31,402 bases of DNA from a virus. Below, one piece after another: positions 5,895 to 15,418 of the stretch. The translations under genes were made by a program, and so were the position numbers. Each line of letters starts with the position of its first letter. Position 1 is the first letter of the stretch. The DNA lies in IMG/VR virus record IMGVR_UViG_3300042505_000227, positions 1-31,402 of that record. One strand, given 5' to 3'. The notes beneath the pieces are model-generated. The model did no database searches. It had not been told where the DNA came from and saw only the letters and a list, made by a program, of their open reading frames with translations.

Positions 5895-7083
5895 AGGTTA
5901 TCGACCGCACAAACACCAGCTTGAAATTCATCAAGCAATCAACCAAGGTAACGAAAAGTATTTCGCTTTGAACATCGGACGTCAGTTCGGAAAAACAATG
6001 CTTGGAATCAATCAACTTCTTTGGTGGGCAATTAATGACCGCGGTTGCACGATTGCATGGGTGACACCAGTTTACAAGCAAGGAAAGAAGGTGTTCGCTG
6101 AACTTGAACGCGCCGTGGCGAAGTCAGGTTTCTTTGAGTTCAACAAATCCGATTTGAGAATCACCGGGTTCGGTTCATCGATTGAATTCTTTTCAGGTGA
6201 ACGACCAGACAACATTCGTGGAAATACATTCGATTACATGGTCGTTGATGAATTCGCGTTCACACGTCCTGAACTATGGGACGAAGTATTGTCGGCGACG
6301 GTCTTGGTCAAAGGAAAGAAGGTCATCTTTATTTCAACACCGAAGGGAAAGAATCATTTTCACCGGGTGTGTCTTCAACAAAATTACGACGACCGATACC
6401 GTTACTTTCATTTCACCAGCTTCGACAATCCTATGATTGATCCAAAGGAACTTGAAGAACGAAAGCGGTCATTGCCTGACCATGTGTTTCGACAAGAATA
6501 CCTTGCGGAATTCCTTGACAACGCTGGTGGCTTGTTCAAGGGTGTGTCGTCGTGTATCGGTCAAGGTGAACGCACATCGCGAATGTATGGTGGTCTTGAC
6601 ATCGGTCGTGCTGACGACTACACGGTGTTGACTATCCTGAACGAACATGGTCACATGGTTCACGTTGAACGCTGGCGACACGATGACTGGTCACGAATCA
6701 TTGACAAGGTGGCGAACTTGATTCGTCAGTTCAACGCAATCACCACGGTCGAAGTAAACAATCAAGGTGACGTCTTTTACGAAATGCTTCACAACACATT
6801 GCGGAACAAGGTCGTTCCATTCGTGACGACATCCAAGTCAAAACCGATATTGATTGAAGACCTTGCGCTTTCGTTCGAACAACAAGCGATTCGTGTCAAC
6901 GATGTGAAATGGTTGCTTGACGAACTTGAATCTTTTACTTATATTTACAATCCGAAAACAAGGAACGTTCAATATAGCGCACCGACTGGACTACACGACG
7001 ACGGCGTGATGTCACTGGCGCTTGCGTGGAATTCCATGAAGAACAACAAGTCAAAAGGGAAATACAACACATTGAGAATATGA
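5881..7083 (+). CDS. terL: Terminase large subunit
   Basis: The start is placed at 5881 (MSTIKGYRPHKHQ), overlapping the small subunit by 14 bases; the open frame runs further upstream but that part is antiparallel noise. The 400-residue protein shows the ATPase domain, with Walker A GRQFGKT at 33-39, Walker B YMVVDE at 119-124 and coupling motif STPKG at about 152-156. It also shows the RNase H-like nuclease, with GLDIGRADDYT at about 238-248, VEVNNQGD near 290 and HDDGVMSLALA near 371. It drives ATP-dependent DNA packaging and cuts concatemers. All catalytic motifs are intact. It is compact but complete. Confidence 0.97.
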   Translation: MSTIKGYRPHKHQLEIHQAINQGNEKYFALNIGRQFGKTMLGINQLLWWAINDRGCTIAWVTPVYKQGKKVFAELERAVAKSGFFEFNKSDLRITGFGSSIEFFSGERPDNIRGNTFDYMVVDEFAFTRPELWDEVLSATVLVKGKKVIFISTPKGKNHFHRVCLQQNYDDRYRYFHFTSFDNPMIDPKELEERKRSLPDHVFRQEYLAEFLDNAGGLFKGVSSCIGQGERTSRMYGGLDIGRADDYTVLTILNEHGHMVHVERWRHDDWSRIIDKVANLIRQFNAITTVEVNNQGDVFYEMLHNTLRNKVVPFVTTSKSKPILIEDLALSFEQQAIRVNDVKWLLDELESFTYIYNPKTRNVQYSAPTGLHDDGVMSLALAWNSMKNNKSKGKYNTLRI

Positions 7084-7784
7084 AAATTAAACTACCAGCG
7101 TCCATTCACGAATGCAAACCTGACCAGCTTGTCAAATGGTTGATGCTTGCTGAAGTCATCAAGGAAAAGCAAAACGATGAATTCTTTCAAATGCTTGACT
7201 TTCAATGTCAATTGATTTCAATCTTTTCAGGAATGAAGGTGAACAAGGTCAAGCAACTTGCAATCGAAGACGTTCAAAGATTGTCTGGTCACTTGACGCG
7301 AATGATTGCTAACTACAATTACGCTGAACCGCTTGGTGAAGTAACGGTGAACGGTCAACGATACGTCTTTGAAAAAGATTTCCGTTTGATTTCAACCGGG
7401 CAAATCATTGACTTGAAATTGATTGAAGACCTTGTCAGTGATCCGGTGCAAGCGCTTGCGATTTGCTATGTCGAAGAAGGAATGGAGTATTGTCAAGAAG
7501 ATGACCGTGGTCGTGTGTTGAATCCTAACGACAAACGTTACAAGGCTTTCAAGGAACAATTCGACGGCGCTGAATTCATGAACTTCTTCGGTTTTTTTTT
7601 GCGCGAATCAGTGAAGCGGAACGACGCTATATTAGCAATCCAGACGATACGGACGATGACGAATCAACGGAACGCGATGGCGAATCTAAAGACACCGAAT
7701 GGTTCACATGGACAAGAATCCTTCAGCGACTTGGACAAGAACTTGGAACGAGCATTGACGCAATCACTAAACAACCTTACGTGA
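7080..7784 (+). CDS. Tail assembly chaperone-like protein, zero-frame form
   Basis: The start at 7080 overlaps the terminase stop (ATGA); the frame's upstream ATG at 7026 is discarded. The 234-residue zero-frame product has a helical N-terminus with short strands (GEVTVNGQRYVFEKDFRL) and resembles the first component of G/GT-type tail chaperones. A T9 tract at 7592-7600 lies in codons 171-174. After it, the zero frame uses codons unlike the rest of the genome (ATA, CGG, CTA), whereas the -1 frame is open for 87 codons with typical codons. The zero-frame tail of 61 residues may thus be the minor or spurious end. Confidence 0.75.
   Translation: MKIKLPASIHECKPDQLVKWLMLAEVIKEKQNDEFFQMLDFQCQLISIFSGMKVNKVKQLAIEDVQRLSGHLTRMIANYNYAEPLGEVTVNGQRYVFEKDFRLISTGQIIDLKLIEDLVSDPVQALAICYVEEGMEYCQEDDRGRVLNPNDKRYKAFKEQFDGAEFMNFFGFFLRESVKRNDAILAIQTIRTMTNQRNAMANLKTPNGSHGQESFSDLDKNLERALTQSLNNLT
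7592..7601 (+). promoter_or_regulatory. Probable -1 ribosomal frameshift site (T9 then G)
   Basis: The zero frame reads GGT TTT TTT TTG, so the ribosome meets a perfect U UUU UUU slippery heptamer and, one codon later, U UUU UUG. A -1 slip opens a frame that stays open to 7861, while the +1 frame stops within five codons. The -1 frame has no suitable start codon of its own near the tract, so frameshifting (or an uncorrected homopolymer length error) is needed to express it. Confidence 0.72.
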
Positions 7785-7861
7785 AAACTTTGTTCTGGAT
7801 GAACTATCTTAAATTGAAAGACGAACAAGATTACATACTAAGTAAACAACGCAATGGCTGA
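7598..7861 (+). CDS. Frameshift extension of the tail assembly chaperone
   Basis: This -1-frame segment encodes 87 residues that would be fused to the first 173 of the gene at 7080, giving a product of about 260 residues. It begins ARISEAERRYISNP, then an acidic linker rich in D and E. It ends in a well-formed helical domain containing DTEWFTWTRILQRLGQELG, KQPYVKTLFWMNYLK and KDEQDYILSK. Codon choice (GAA, GAC, CGA, CTT) is that of the genome. Its stop overlaps the ATG of the next gene at 7854 by eight bases, as real neighbours do here. This matches the G/GT arrangement of siphovirus tail chaperones. Confidence 0.72.
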   Translation, partial: FARISEAERRYISNPDDTDDDESTERDGESKDTEWFTWTRILQRLGQELGTSIDAITKQPYVKTLFWMNYLKLKDEQDYILSKQRNG

Positions 7862-8375
7862 TTTTGATTTCCTTGAAGATTTCGGGGTGTCGGTTGCCGA
7901 AGCTGAACAACCACAAAGCGTTTACGAAAAGTTTATCCTAAACGTCGGGAACAAAGTCACCGCCGACCTTCGTGAATACATTCAAAACAACGCGATGAAC
8001 ACGGGCGCCCTTGCGCAATCGGTTGTCTACTTTCCGACGGGTGCGTTGTCGTTTGAAATTCAAGCTGACGATTATTATAAGTTCGTTGACGAAGGTGTGA
8101 ACGGAATCGCGGTCAATCATGCGAGTCAGTATTCGTTCCAATATCCGGGGGTGTCTTATAACATGGCGAAGGCAATTCAGGAATGGAAAGGAATGGACAT
8201 GTCACACGCCTACGCAATCGCCACGAACATCAAACAACGTGGACTTCGACCGAAGAATATCACCGACAATGTCATCAACGACGACGTTCTTGAAATGATT
8301 GCGAATGACTTGACGGAAATAACTGGATTGACGTTTGAAATAAAATTTGAAAAGGCAACACAAACATGGCAGTAA
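7854..8375 (+). CDS. Tail completion / neck-type protein
   Basis: The 173-residue protein resembles gp10-like neck or tail-completion proteins. An acidic N-terminus leads to helices (SVYEKFILNVGNKVTADLREYI), the conserved stretch YYKFVDEGVNGIAVNHASQY with the D-E-G-V-x-G turn, and a C-terminal MAKAIQEW...AYAIATNIKQRGLRP pattern. Such proteins join the tail to the connector or cap the tail tube. It lies between the chaperone and the tail/baseplate genes. The exact assignment (neck versus tail terminator) cannot be settled by eye. Confidence 0.65.
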   Translation: MADFDFLEDFGVSVAEAEQPQSVYEKFILNVGNKVTADLREYIQNNAMNTGALAQSVVYFPTGALSFEIQADDYYKFVDEGVNGIAVNHASQYSFQYPGVSYNMAKAIQEWKGMDMSHAYAIATNIKQRGLRPKNITDNVINDDVLEMIANDLTEITGLTFEIKFEKATQTWQ

Positions 8376-9589
8376 CAATAACACAACAACCGCAACTATT
8401 TCAACCAGCTTGCAATCCTTACGTGTGGGTATTTGAAAGCGACCAAACAACACAACCGAACTTCAGCTTCATTGTTGAACTTTACGTCAACTTTGTTCTG
8501 GTGTCGACACATCAAGTATTCAACGAATCCGCTAACTATGCGAAGTTCGACGCAAGCGGTGAATTGCGTGCTTTACTCACAAGCGAAATGGTAACGACTG
8601 GCGCATTGCTTACGTTTTACGATACGGCGATTGCGTTCGTGAATATCAAGATTTACGAAAAATACGGAACACCACCAGTCATCTCGACATCAAGTATTTC
8701 GGCAACCGTTAGTCGTGCTTGGAATTCTTCACTTCGACATCCTGACTTCATTAATTTCGATTACAATGATTACGCCATTTCAAGATTGAATCCGAATTCA
8801 GGGAACGTTCTATTCTTGACTGACTTTCCAAGAACACGAAAGTATTTCGTCGGACTTTACGAATCCGCGTTCCTTGCTTTTTTGAATCGTGGTGGTTCAG
8901 CGAACACCGACATTGAAGTGAATCTTTACGACATCACAAACACGTTGATTGCGACGGACACCGTTACGGTCACGCTGGCGCTCAACATCGGTGTGATTGA
9001 TTGCGCACCGCAAAACTTAATTGCGAACACCACGGTGACGCTGGTTGATTTCCAGTCAAGCGCTTACTATACAATCCGCGCGAAAGCTGGACCTGAATTG
9101 TTCGGAATCTTTTCAGGGTATTCGGAATTGTTCACATTCCACATCGACACGGAATGTCACCGATACGACACACACCGACTACATTGGTTGAACAAGCTTG
9201 GTGGCTGGGACTCGTTTACCTTCACGCTTGTGTCAACGAATTCAACGAAGGTGAAGACATCCGAATATCAAAGGGAACGCGGTGAATGGGATAACACTGG
9301 AACGGTTTGGCAATATACACGATACCACGGTGAACAAATGGCGTTCAACAAATACGCAACCGACACGACCGTTTTGAATTCCGACTGGATTCCAGAAAGC
9401 GTTCAGCAATGGTTGGTTCGTGATTTGTACGAATCACCGAAAGTTTACCTTGAAGCGACACCGGGCGTGTTCGAACCAGTGAAGGTGACGAATGAAGATT
9501 ACACCTTGAAGCAACGACGCGTTGACGGGTTGATTCGTGAAGTCGTGAACCTTGAAAGAACGTACACCTACAATTCACAATTGACATAA
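8366..9589 (+). CDS. Tail tip / baseplate structural protein 1
   Basis: This 407-residue beta-rich protein is full of alternating strands and low in charge. The conserved-looking block CHRYDTHRLHWLNKLGGWDSFTF (about 270-292) is typical of large tail proteins in Bacteroidota siphoviruses. The N-terminus, TITQQPQLFQPACNPYVWVF, is likewise like that group. I infer a distal tail or baseplate component because it lies between neck and tail-fibre genes and overlaps both neighbours by a few bases. It has no enzymatic motif. Confidence 0.7.
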   Translation: MAVTITQQPQLFQPACNPYVWVFESDQTTQPNFSFIVELYVNFVLVSTHQVFNESANYAKFDASGELRALLTSEMVTTGALLTFYDTAIAFVNIKIYEKYGTPPVISTSSISATVSRAWNSSLRHPDFINFDYNDYAISRLNPNSGNVLFLTDFPRTRKYFVGLYESAFLAFLNRGGSANTDIEVNLYDITNTLIATDTVTVTLALNIGVIDCAPQNLIANTTVTLVDFQSSAYYTIRAKAGPELFGIFSGYSELFTFHIDTECHRYDTHRLHWLNKLGGWDSFTFTLVSTNSTKVKTSEYQRERGEWDNTGTVWQYTRYHGEQMAFNKYATDTTVLNSDWIPESVQQWLVRDLYESPKVYLEATPGVFEPVKVTNEDYTLKQRRVDGLIREVVNLERTYTYNSQLT

Positions 9590-11904
9590 TGGCTGGCGAA
9601 TTATATATTAACAACCGATTGATTGACATCGACCAATCGTTGCCATTCCCGTTGACGTTCAACATTGCTGACATCCGCGATGTGTCCGCAAGGAAAGGAA
9701 ATAAGTCGAAGACAATCACCGTTCCCGGCACGAATGCGAACAGTGCAATCTTTCGTTCTATTTTCTTGTTGACTTACAGCGACGAAAGGACAACAACGAA
9801 TTCGGTGATTCTTGACTTCGATCCGTCAATCAAAGCAACGGCACGATATTATAACAATGGAATTCTTGAATTCAATGGAATCGCACAACTTCAGGAATGT
9901 AAACTGAAGGACGGAACATGGTCATTCGATTTGACATTGGTGTCCGATACGATTGATTACATTTCACGAATGAACAAGGTCAAGATAAACGAACTTGACT
10001 TCACGGAATTCAATCACGCATTGACTAAGGCGAACCAGTTCGAAACATGGAACGGATTCAATCAAATCAACGGCGCTTCGACATCAATCAAAACGGGAAC
10101 TGATTGGGACGGCGTCGGTTATTATTACGGCTTGATTGATTACGGTTATCCACGAACGGCTTCGGACAAGTTCGATTGCGACCAGATTCCACCACAAGTA
10201 TTCGTGTACACTATCTTGAAGAAGTTATTTGAATACGCTGGAATCACTTGGTCGTCAAATTTCCTTGAAAGTCAAAGATTCAAAAAATTATTAATGGCTT
10301 ATTTCGGGGGTAACTTTCCGACAATAACACCAGCGCAACAAACAAACGATTCCGTTTTTTCAACCGAAATAAACAACGCTTCAGGATTCATCGTGAACGG
10401 TTCAAATCAAGCGAATGACTTAACTGGTGGTGGCTTGGTATCTTTTACCGACGCGAACATTTCCGACGTGGTTGATGTCACGGTGATAAGTGATCCGATT
10501 TCGCAAACCGTCACAAGCACGCCGTTTCTTATCAACGCTGGAACGACTGGAATGTACACGGTTGAATACAAAGGCAATCACCAGCTTGAAGTCAAGTTCG
10601 ACCAAACGACAACAAACACCTTTCGAGTTCGCTTGAACTTTTTTATATTCAAGAACGGAACAATCATTGGAACGGATGTGATTTATCAAGATAGCATTGT
10701 TTCGGTGATTGGTGATTATTCAAACACATTTACATTCAACTACACACGTCAAATCAATTGCGCAATCAACGATCAAATTCGCTTCGGTGTAACGTTGGTT
10801 GTCGAAGCTGGTCTTTCGTTTGGTGCTAACAACTTAACACGAACGATTGAACTTACTTCGTCGGGAACGGTAGTGAATTTCCTGAAGACGATTCAAGAAC
10901 TTGTTCCCGGTGGCACGGTGGCAATCGGTTCTTTTTTACCTGACATGACTGGTGACGTTTTCCTGAAGGGCTTGATTACGATGTTTAATTTAATGGTCAA
11001 ACCAGCGACCGACAATCCAAGCGTTTTGGAAATCGAACCTTTGTCGGAATTTTACACTTCGTCACAAGACGCGCTTGACTGGACACAACTGGTTGACTAC
11101 TCACAAGAACTTAACGTTCAACCGACAATCAACTATGCGTCGAAAGAATACAACTTCGATTTCAAACAAGACGCTGACTACTGGAATACTAAATATCAAA
11201 ATGAATTCCTTGACAATTATGGTGAATTTCAAATCTTGTCGCAATCACAATACGCGACGCAAGTCACGAAAATGGCTTTGCCGTTCAGTCAAAAACCACT
11301 GGTCGAAATTCATACGTCCTTGATTGTTCCAGCTTCTTATCAAGTTAACTTTGATGCGAACGCAAATGGTCAAGTCGTTCCTAAAAAAGGTAGCGCGTTC
11401 ATTGTGTACGTTGGTGAAATGCGAAGCGCATCATGGAAATATCACGACGAATTCAACCACCAAAACAACTTAACTGAATATCCGTACGTCGGTCACCTTG
11501 ATGACATCGACAATCCGACAAGCGACTTGAACTTCGGTGTTCCGCAAACGGTGTACTATCCAGCGACCGTCTATACGAATAACAACTTGATTCAATATCA
11601 CAACACGTTCATTCAGGAACTTGTGTCACGTTACGGAAAATTACTAACGTGTTACGCCAAAATTGACACGTCAATAATCAACACGCTTGATTTCCGCAAT
11701 CTAATCAACATCAATGGCGTTGTGTATCGTTTACAAAAGATAAGCGATTACGATTCAACAAAAGAACGCACAACACAAATCGAATTGTTGCGATTGATCC
11801 AAGGCGAAGGAACACCGCGAGAAGATGAATTCGTCGAAGAAGGTTCAACACCTTCGCCAATTATAACCGAAGTAGAAAATAACACAATAATAAGAGAACA
11901 ATAA
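9589..11904 (+). CDS. Large tail / baseplate structural protein 2
   Basis: The 771-residue protein shares its first base with the last base of the preceding stop (TAATG). The N-terminus, ELYINNRLIDIDQSLPFPLTF followed by KGNKSKTITVPGTNANSAIF, is the start of a recognisable large tail protein of Bacteroidota phages, in which a PGT-x-N loop recurs. The rest is beta-rich with many aromatic and Asn/Thr residues, as in baseplate hub or tail-tip proteins. The C-terminus has a short proline-rich linker (EGSTPSPIITE). Position and size suggest the hub that contacts the fibre encoded next. Confidence 0.72.
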   Translation: MAGELYINNRLIDIDQSLPFPLTFNIADIRDVSARKGNKSKTITVPGTNANSAIFRSIFLLTYSDERTTTNSVILDFDPSIKATARYYNNGILEFNGIAQLQECKLKDGTWSFDLTLVSDTIDYISRMNKVKINELDFTEFNHALTKANQFETWNGFNQINGASTSIKTGTDWDGVGYYYGLIDYGYPRTASDKFDCDQIPPQVFVYTILKKLFEYAGITWSSNFLESQRFKKLLMAYFGGNFPTITPAQQTNDSVFSTEINNASGFIVNGSNQANDLTGGGLVSFTDANISDVVDVTVISDPISQTVTSTPFLINAGTTGMYTVEYKGNHQLEVKFDQTTTNTFRVRLNFFIFKNGTIIGTDVIYQDSIVSVIGDYSNTFTFNYTRQINCAINDQIRFGVTLVVEAGLSFGANNLTRTIELTSSGTVVNFLKTIQELVPGGTVAIGSFLPDMTGDVFLKGLITMFNLMVKPATDNPSVLEIEPLSEFYTSSQDALDWTQLVDYSQELNVQPTINYASKEYNFDFKQDADYWNTKYQNEFLDNYGEFQILSQSQYATQVTKMALPFSQKPLVEIHTSLIVPASYQVNFDANANGQVVPKKGSAFIVYVGEMRSASWKYHDEFNHQNNLTEYPYVGHLDDIDNPTSDLNFGVPQTVYYPATVYTNNNLIQYHNTFIQELVSRYGKLLTCYAKIDTSIINTLDFRNLININGVVYRLQKISDYDSTKERTTQIELLRLIQGEGTPREDEFVEEGSTPSPIITEVENNTIIREQ

Positions 11905-11906
11905 AA

Positions 11907-12524
11907 ATGGGACAAATTAAGATAAGCCAATTAACACCGAAGGACGCGCCGTTGTCGGACACCGATTTGTTAATGATTGCCGAAGAAACACCAGACGGAT
12001 TCGAATCGAAATCGATCACGGGCGCAAATATATTTGAAGCGATTCCGAGACCTGAAACGAATCCAACATTGTTGGCGTTCAGCGGAACAACTGGAACGCA
12101 AACAAGCGGAACCACAATAACCGTTTGTCACTCGGTCTTGATTCCAGCGAACACCTTTACAAACAACAACATTCTTCAGGTTGTGTTCAGGATGCTTCGT
12201 CAATCCGGGAATCTTGGTCAAATGTATGGACGTATATATTTTAACACGGCAAACACTTTGACGGGTGCGACGTTGTTCAACACTAACTTTACAATGAATG
12301 GGGGTGGTTCCAATTTCCTTGGATTGGTTGAACGCAACTTCAGTTACGACGGAACGAATTTGACCAGCTATTCAAATTCAGCGTTTTCGGAATATACCAC
12401 GGGCGCGGTGGTAAACGTTGCTTTCGATGCGACGGTTGACAATTATGTGTTGTTGACAATGCAATGCCAAAACGCGGCTGATGTCGCTAACATTAATCTT
12501 TTCAAAATTTTTACCTATGCTTAA
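11907..12524 (+). CDS. Probable tail fibre / receptor-binding protein
   Basis: The 205-residue protein has a modular look. The N-terminal anchor GQIKISQLTPKDAPLSDTDLLMIAEE resembles attachment modules of phage fibres (KISQL...L-x-D-x-D-x2-x2). The remainder is a Thr/Asn/Gly-rich beta domain with no charge clusters (TGTQTSGTTITV, YGRIYFNTANTLTG), typical of receptor-binding heads. It is short for a full fibre, so host recognition is likely shared with its neighbours. It follows the baseplate gene after two bases. Confidence 0.65.
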   Translation: MGQIKISQLTPKDAPLSDTDLLMIAEETPDGFESKSITGANIFEAIPRPETNPTLLAFSGTTGTQTSGTTITVCHSVLIPANTFTNNNILQVVFRMLRQSGNLGQMYGRIYFNTANTLTGATLFNTNFTMNGGGSNFLGLVERNFSYDGTNLTSYSNSAFSEYTTGAVVNVAFDATVDNYVLLTMQCQNAADVANINLFKIFTYA

Positions 12525-12720
12525 TTTGACAACAATCGAAAACGGATTCGTAATGCGCGAACTTGAATACCATTTCGACGGCGAAGCGGAAATTCTTGAC
12601 GAAACACAAGCGCACGTTCCGACGGATCGAGGCGTGATATTTATGGACACGACCATGACAATCGACAACGAATCATTCAACAACATCAACGACTTTTTAA
12701 CAACGCTTTATGGCAAATAA
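12517..12720 (+). CDS. Small protein between fibre and tape measure
   Basis: I choose the ATG at 12517, which overlaps the fibre stop by eight bases, giving 67 residues (LNLTTIENGFVMRELEYHFDG...). An upstream ATG at 12481 would overlap the fibre gene by 44 bases. The product is acidic, beta-strand rich at first and helical at the end. It overlaps the tape measure start by 11 bases. It may be a small tail component or chaperone; no family is recognised. Confidence 0.7.
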   Translation: MLNLTTIENGFVMRELEYHFDGEAEILDETQAHVPTDRGVIFMDTTMTIDNESFNNINDFLTTLYGK

Positions 12721-15418
12721 AGAAGCGGTATTCACCGTCAAGGTCAACACTGGAAATTCAGTTCAAGACCTTCAAAACGCGGACAAGGCGGTCAATCAAC
12801 TTAACAAAGATTTGCAGACCACACAAACGACCGCGAAGGATTCCAGCGGAACGGACGCATTGACGCAACGGCTTGCTGACCTTGACGCGAAGCTTGAAGC
12901 TGGTGGGCTTTCCATGCGTGAAATGACGCAAACGATGAAAGAATATCAAACGATTGCTATTCAAGCTGGCGTAACTTCACCAATTGGTGCGCAAGCGTTA
13001 CAAAATGCGGCTGGATTGAAGGACGAAATCGGTGATTTGAAAGCGCAAACAACGGCGTTGTCGTCGGACTTCAAAGGTCTTGACACCGCAATGTCAGGAA
13101 TCGAAGTCGGTGCAGCTGCATTTCAAGGCGTTCAATCGGCAATGGCTTTGGCTGGTGTTGAAAATGAAAAGTTGATGCAAACAATGGTCAAGCTTCAAGC
13201 GGTTCAAGGCTTGGTGAATTCAGTCACGACCATTGCGAACAAATTGAATTCCGATTCAATTCTTGGAATCCAGATTCGAACGGCTTGGGAAAAATTAAAG
13301 AATTCATCGTTCGTTCAAGGCACGGTTGCAACCACCGCACAAACAACCGCAACGGTTGCACAAACAACCGCGACCGTGGCAAGTTCAACGGCAACGGCAA
13401 CGGCGGTGACTGGCATGAAATTGTTTCGGCTTGCGTTGATTTCAACGGGAATCGGTGCGCTTGTGATTGGGCTTGGTTTGTTGATTGCCAACTTCGACAA
13501 GGTGTCCGCTTTTGTTTTGAAGGCGCGTGAAGAATTTGAAAAACTTGGTCCGGGTGTGAAGATTGCAATCGGAATCGCGGTGCTTGCGTTCGCGCCATTA
13601 ATCGGGGTTATTTACGGCGTTGTCAAAGCGCTTGAATACTTCGGCGTTGTGGACGATGTTCAAACGGCGAAGGCAAAGAAGAACGCGCAATCACACACCG
13701 AAGCGGTCATCAAAGCAAGTGACAAGCGAGCGAAGGCAATCAAGAAAGAACAAGATGCAACCGACGCAAAGTACACGCATGAAATCAACATGGCGAAAGC
13801 GTCTGGAAAGGACACATACGAAATGGAATTAATGAAGGCGAAAGCGCACTTGTCAAGCGGTCGTGTTTATTTAGAACTTCAAAAGGCAAAGATGAAAGCA
13901 ATTCAAGCGGAAATGGAATTGTTGCTTGAAAATGAAGACGTAGATTCGGATCGTTACAAAGCGTTGAAAAAACGTCTTGAATCCGCGAAGAAAATTATTT
14001 CCGATTCTTACAAAGACAATGTCGCAACGAAGAACGCAATTGAAGTAATGGTTGCGGAACACAACCACGAAGTTCAAAAGAAGGCGGACGACAACGCAAA
14101 GAAGGCGTTCGACGTGGCGCAAAAGAATCGTGAAAAAATTCAAGAGGCTGAAGCGAAAGCGAACGAGAAAACCAAAGAAGATTTAAGAAAACACAATCTT
14201 CAAATGATTGCTGAAGAAGAAGCGCGTGACGAAGCAATTCGGCGTTCGAAAATGTCCGCGCTTGATTTGGAATTGTCCGACATTCAAGATGAGTATTTCC
14301 AGAAAAAAGAACAAGCAAAACTTTTGGGTGAAGAAGGTGCGCAACTGGTCGCACAATTGGAAGCTGAAGAAGCAACGAAAAAAGCTGAAGTCCGAAAGAA
14401 ATACGCGGACGCACAATTGAAGATTGACGCGGAAAATGAAACGAAGCGACGTGACCGACAAAAAATGCTGAACGACATTCTTTTGGACGACCAAGAAAAG
14501 GCGTTGTTCGATTTGAACCAGACAACCGAAGACGCGAAAAAAGAATTGCTTCGTCGATTGAATTCCACGGACGAAAACGAACGAATCACGAAAGAACAAC
14601 ACGACCTTGCGTTGATTGCTTTGGAACAAAAGAAAATTGACAAGATTGAAGAAATAAACAAAACAGCTTCGGACAAAGCGAAAGAAGAAGCAATCAAAGA
14701 ACGTGAAGAAGCGTTGAAAGCGGTGACGGAATTCCTTGAAGACTCGCAAATGGTGCTTGACCATGTGAAGACCGTTGACGCGTTAATGGACGAAATCGAC
14801 CAAGCACGACTGAACAAGATTGAAGGACGACGCGACGAAGACCTTGCAAACCTTGACGCAAAGATGCAAGCTGAATTGAGCGCTGAAGGATTGACCGCGC
14901 AACAAAAAACGGACATTGAAGAAAAGTTCGCACAACAAAAATACGCCGTTCAACTTCAAGCATATAACGCCGAAGAAAAAATAAAGAAGGCGCAATTCAA
15001 CCGCGACAAAGCAATCAAACTTGGTCAGGTTGCAATCGACACGGCGTCCGCAATCGTGAAGGCAATCGCACAATTCGGGCCACCACCGTCACCAATGGGA
15101 ATCGCTGGAATCGCGTCGGCTGGTGTCATCGGTGTGACGCAAGCGCTCGCAATCGCGAATCAACAATACAAAGCTGGTTCAGCACCAAGCGCACCTAATT
15201 TTTCAACCGCTGGTGGTGGTGGTGGTGGTGGTGGAATGGCTGGCGCTGGCGCTTCGTCCTTCACGGCTTCGAACACACAAACGTCAACCGCTGGATTGCT
15301 TGGTGAACAAGGTGCAACGACAAGTAACATTCCTTCGTCACAAGTATTCGTTCTTGAAAGCGACATTTCAGCGACGCAAAACAAAGTTAAACTTCAGGAA
15401 TCCAAAACAAGTTTTTAA
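12710..15418 (+). CDS. Tape measure protein
   Basis: At 902 residues this is the longest gene. It has long coiled-coil stretches rich in A, K, E and Q (about 310-760), two hydrophobic segments (about 241-262 and 285-306), and a glycine-rich C-terminus (GGGGGGGG at about 835-842). Tape measure proteins fill the tail tube, set its length and help DNA cross the host membrane; at about 0.15 nm per residue this predicts a tail of roughly 135 nm. A tandem 21-base repeat at 13337-13378 encodes AQTTATV twice. It lies downstream of the baseplate genes, not directly after the tail chaperone. Confidence 0.92.
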   Translation: MANKEAVFTVKVNTGNSVQDLQNADKAVNQLNKDLQTTQTTAKDSSGTDALTQRLADLDAKLEAGGLSMREMTQTMKEYQTIAIQAGVTSPIGAQALQNAAGLKDEIGDLKAQTTALSSDFKGLDTAMSGIEVGAAAFQGVQSAMALAGVENEKLMQTMVKLQAVQGLVNSVTTIANKLNSDSILGIQIRTAWEKLKNSSFVQGTVATTAQTTATVAQTTATVASSTATATAVTGMKLFRLALISTGIGALVIGLGLLIANFDKVSAFVLKAREEFEKLGPGVKIAIGIAVLAFAPLIGVIYGVVKALEYFGVVDDVQTAKAKKNAQSHTEAVIKASDKRAKAIKKEQDATDAKYTHEINMAKASGKDTYEMELMKAKAHLSSGRVYLELQKAKMKAIQAEMELLLENEDVDSDRYKALKKRLESAKKIISDSYKDNVATKNAIEVMVAEHNHEVQKKADDNAKKAFDVAQKNREKIQEAEAKANEKTKEDLRKHNLQMIAEEEARDEAIRRSKMSALDLELSDIQDEYFQKKEQAKLLGEEGAQLVAQLEAEEATKKAEVRKKYADAQLKIDAENETKRRDRQKMLNDILLDDQEKALFDLNQTTEDAKKELLRRLNSTDENERITKEQHDLALIALEQKKIDKIEEINKTASDKAKEEAIKEREEALKAVTEFLEDSQMVLDHVKTVDALMDEIDQARLNKIEGRRDEDLANLDAKMQAELSAEGLTAQQKTDIEEKFAQQKYAVQLQAYNAEEKIKKAQFNRDKAIKLGQVAIDTASAIVKAIAQFGPPPSPMGIAGIASAGVIGVTQALAIANQQYKAGSAPSAPNFSTAGGGGGGGGMAGAGASSFTASNTQTSTAGLLGEQGATTSNIPSSQVFVLESDISATQNKVKLQESKTSF
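13337..13378 (+). repeat. 21-base tandem repeat inside the tape measure gene
   Basis: GCACAAACAACCGC occurs at 13337-13350 and again at 13358-13371, 21 bases apart, each followed by a similar G/C-T-G stretch. It encodes two copies of AQTTATV. In a tape measure gene, in-frame gain or loss of units would change tail length in small steps. Confidence 0.7.

Noticed and set aside
9345-9731. 128-codon minus-strand frame across two tail genes
   Set aside because: It spans the boundary of two well-supported tail genes and shows no motif or promoter.
13995-14916. Long minus-strand open frames (176, 193 and 210 residues) inside the tape measure gene
   Set aside because: They are shadows of a coiled-coil gene rich in GAA, AAG and GAC codons; translations are rich in F, R, S and C with no domains, and no promoter or overlap pattern supports them.
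15212-15233. GGT repeat as a microsatellite of interest
   Set aside because: It simply encodes the glycine-rich C-terminal linker common in tape measure proteins.
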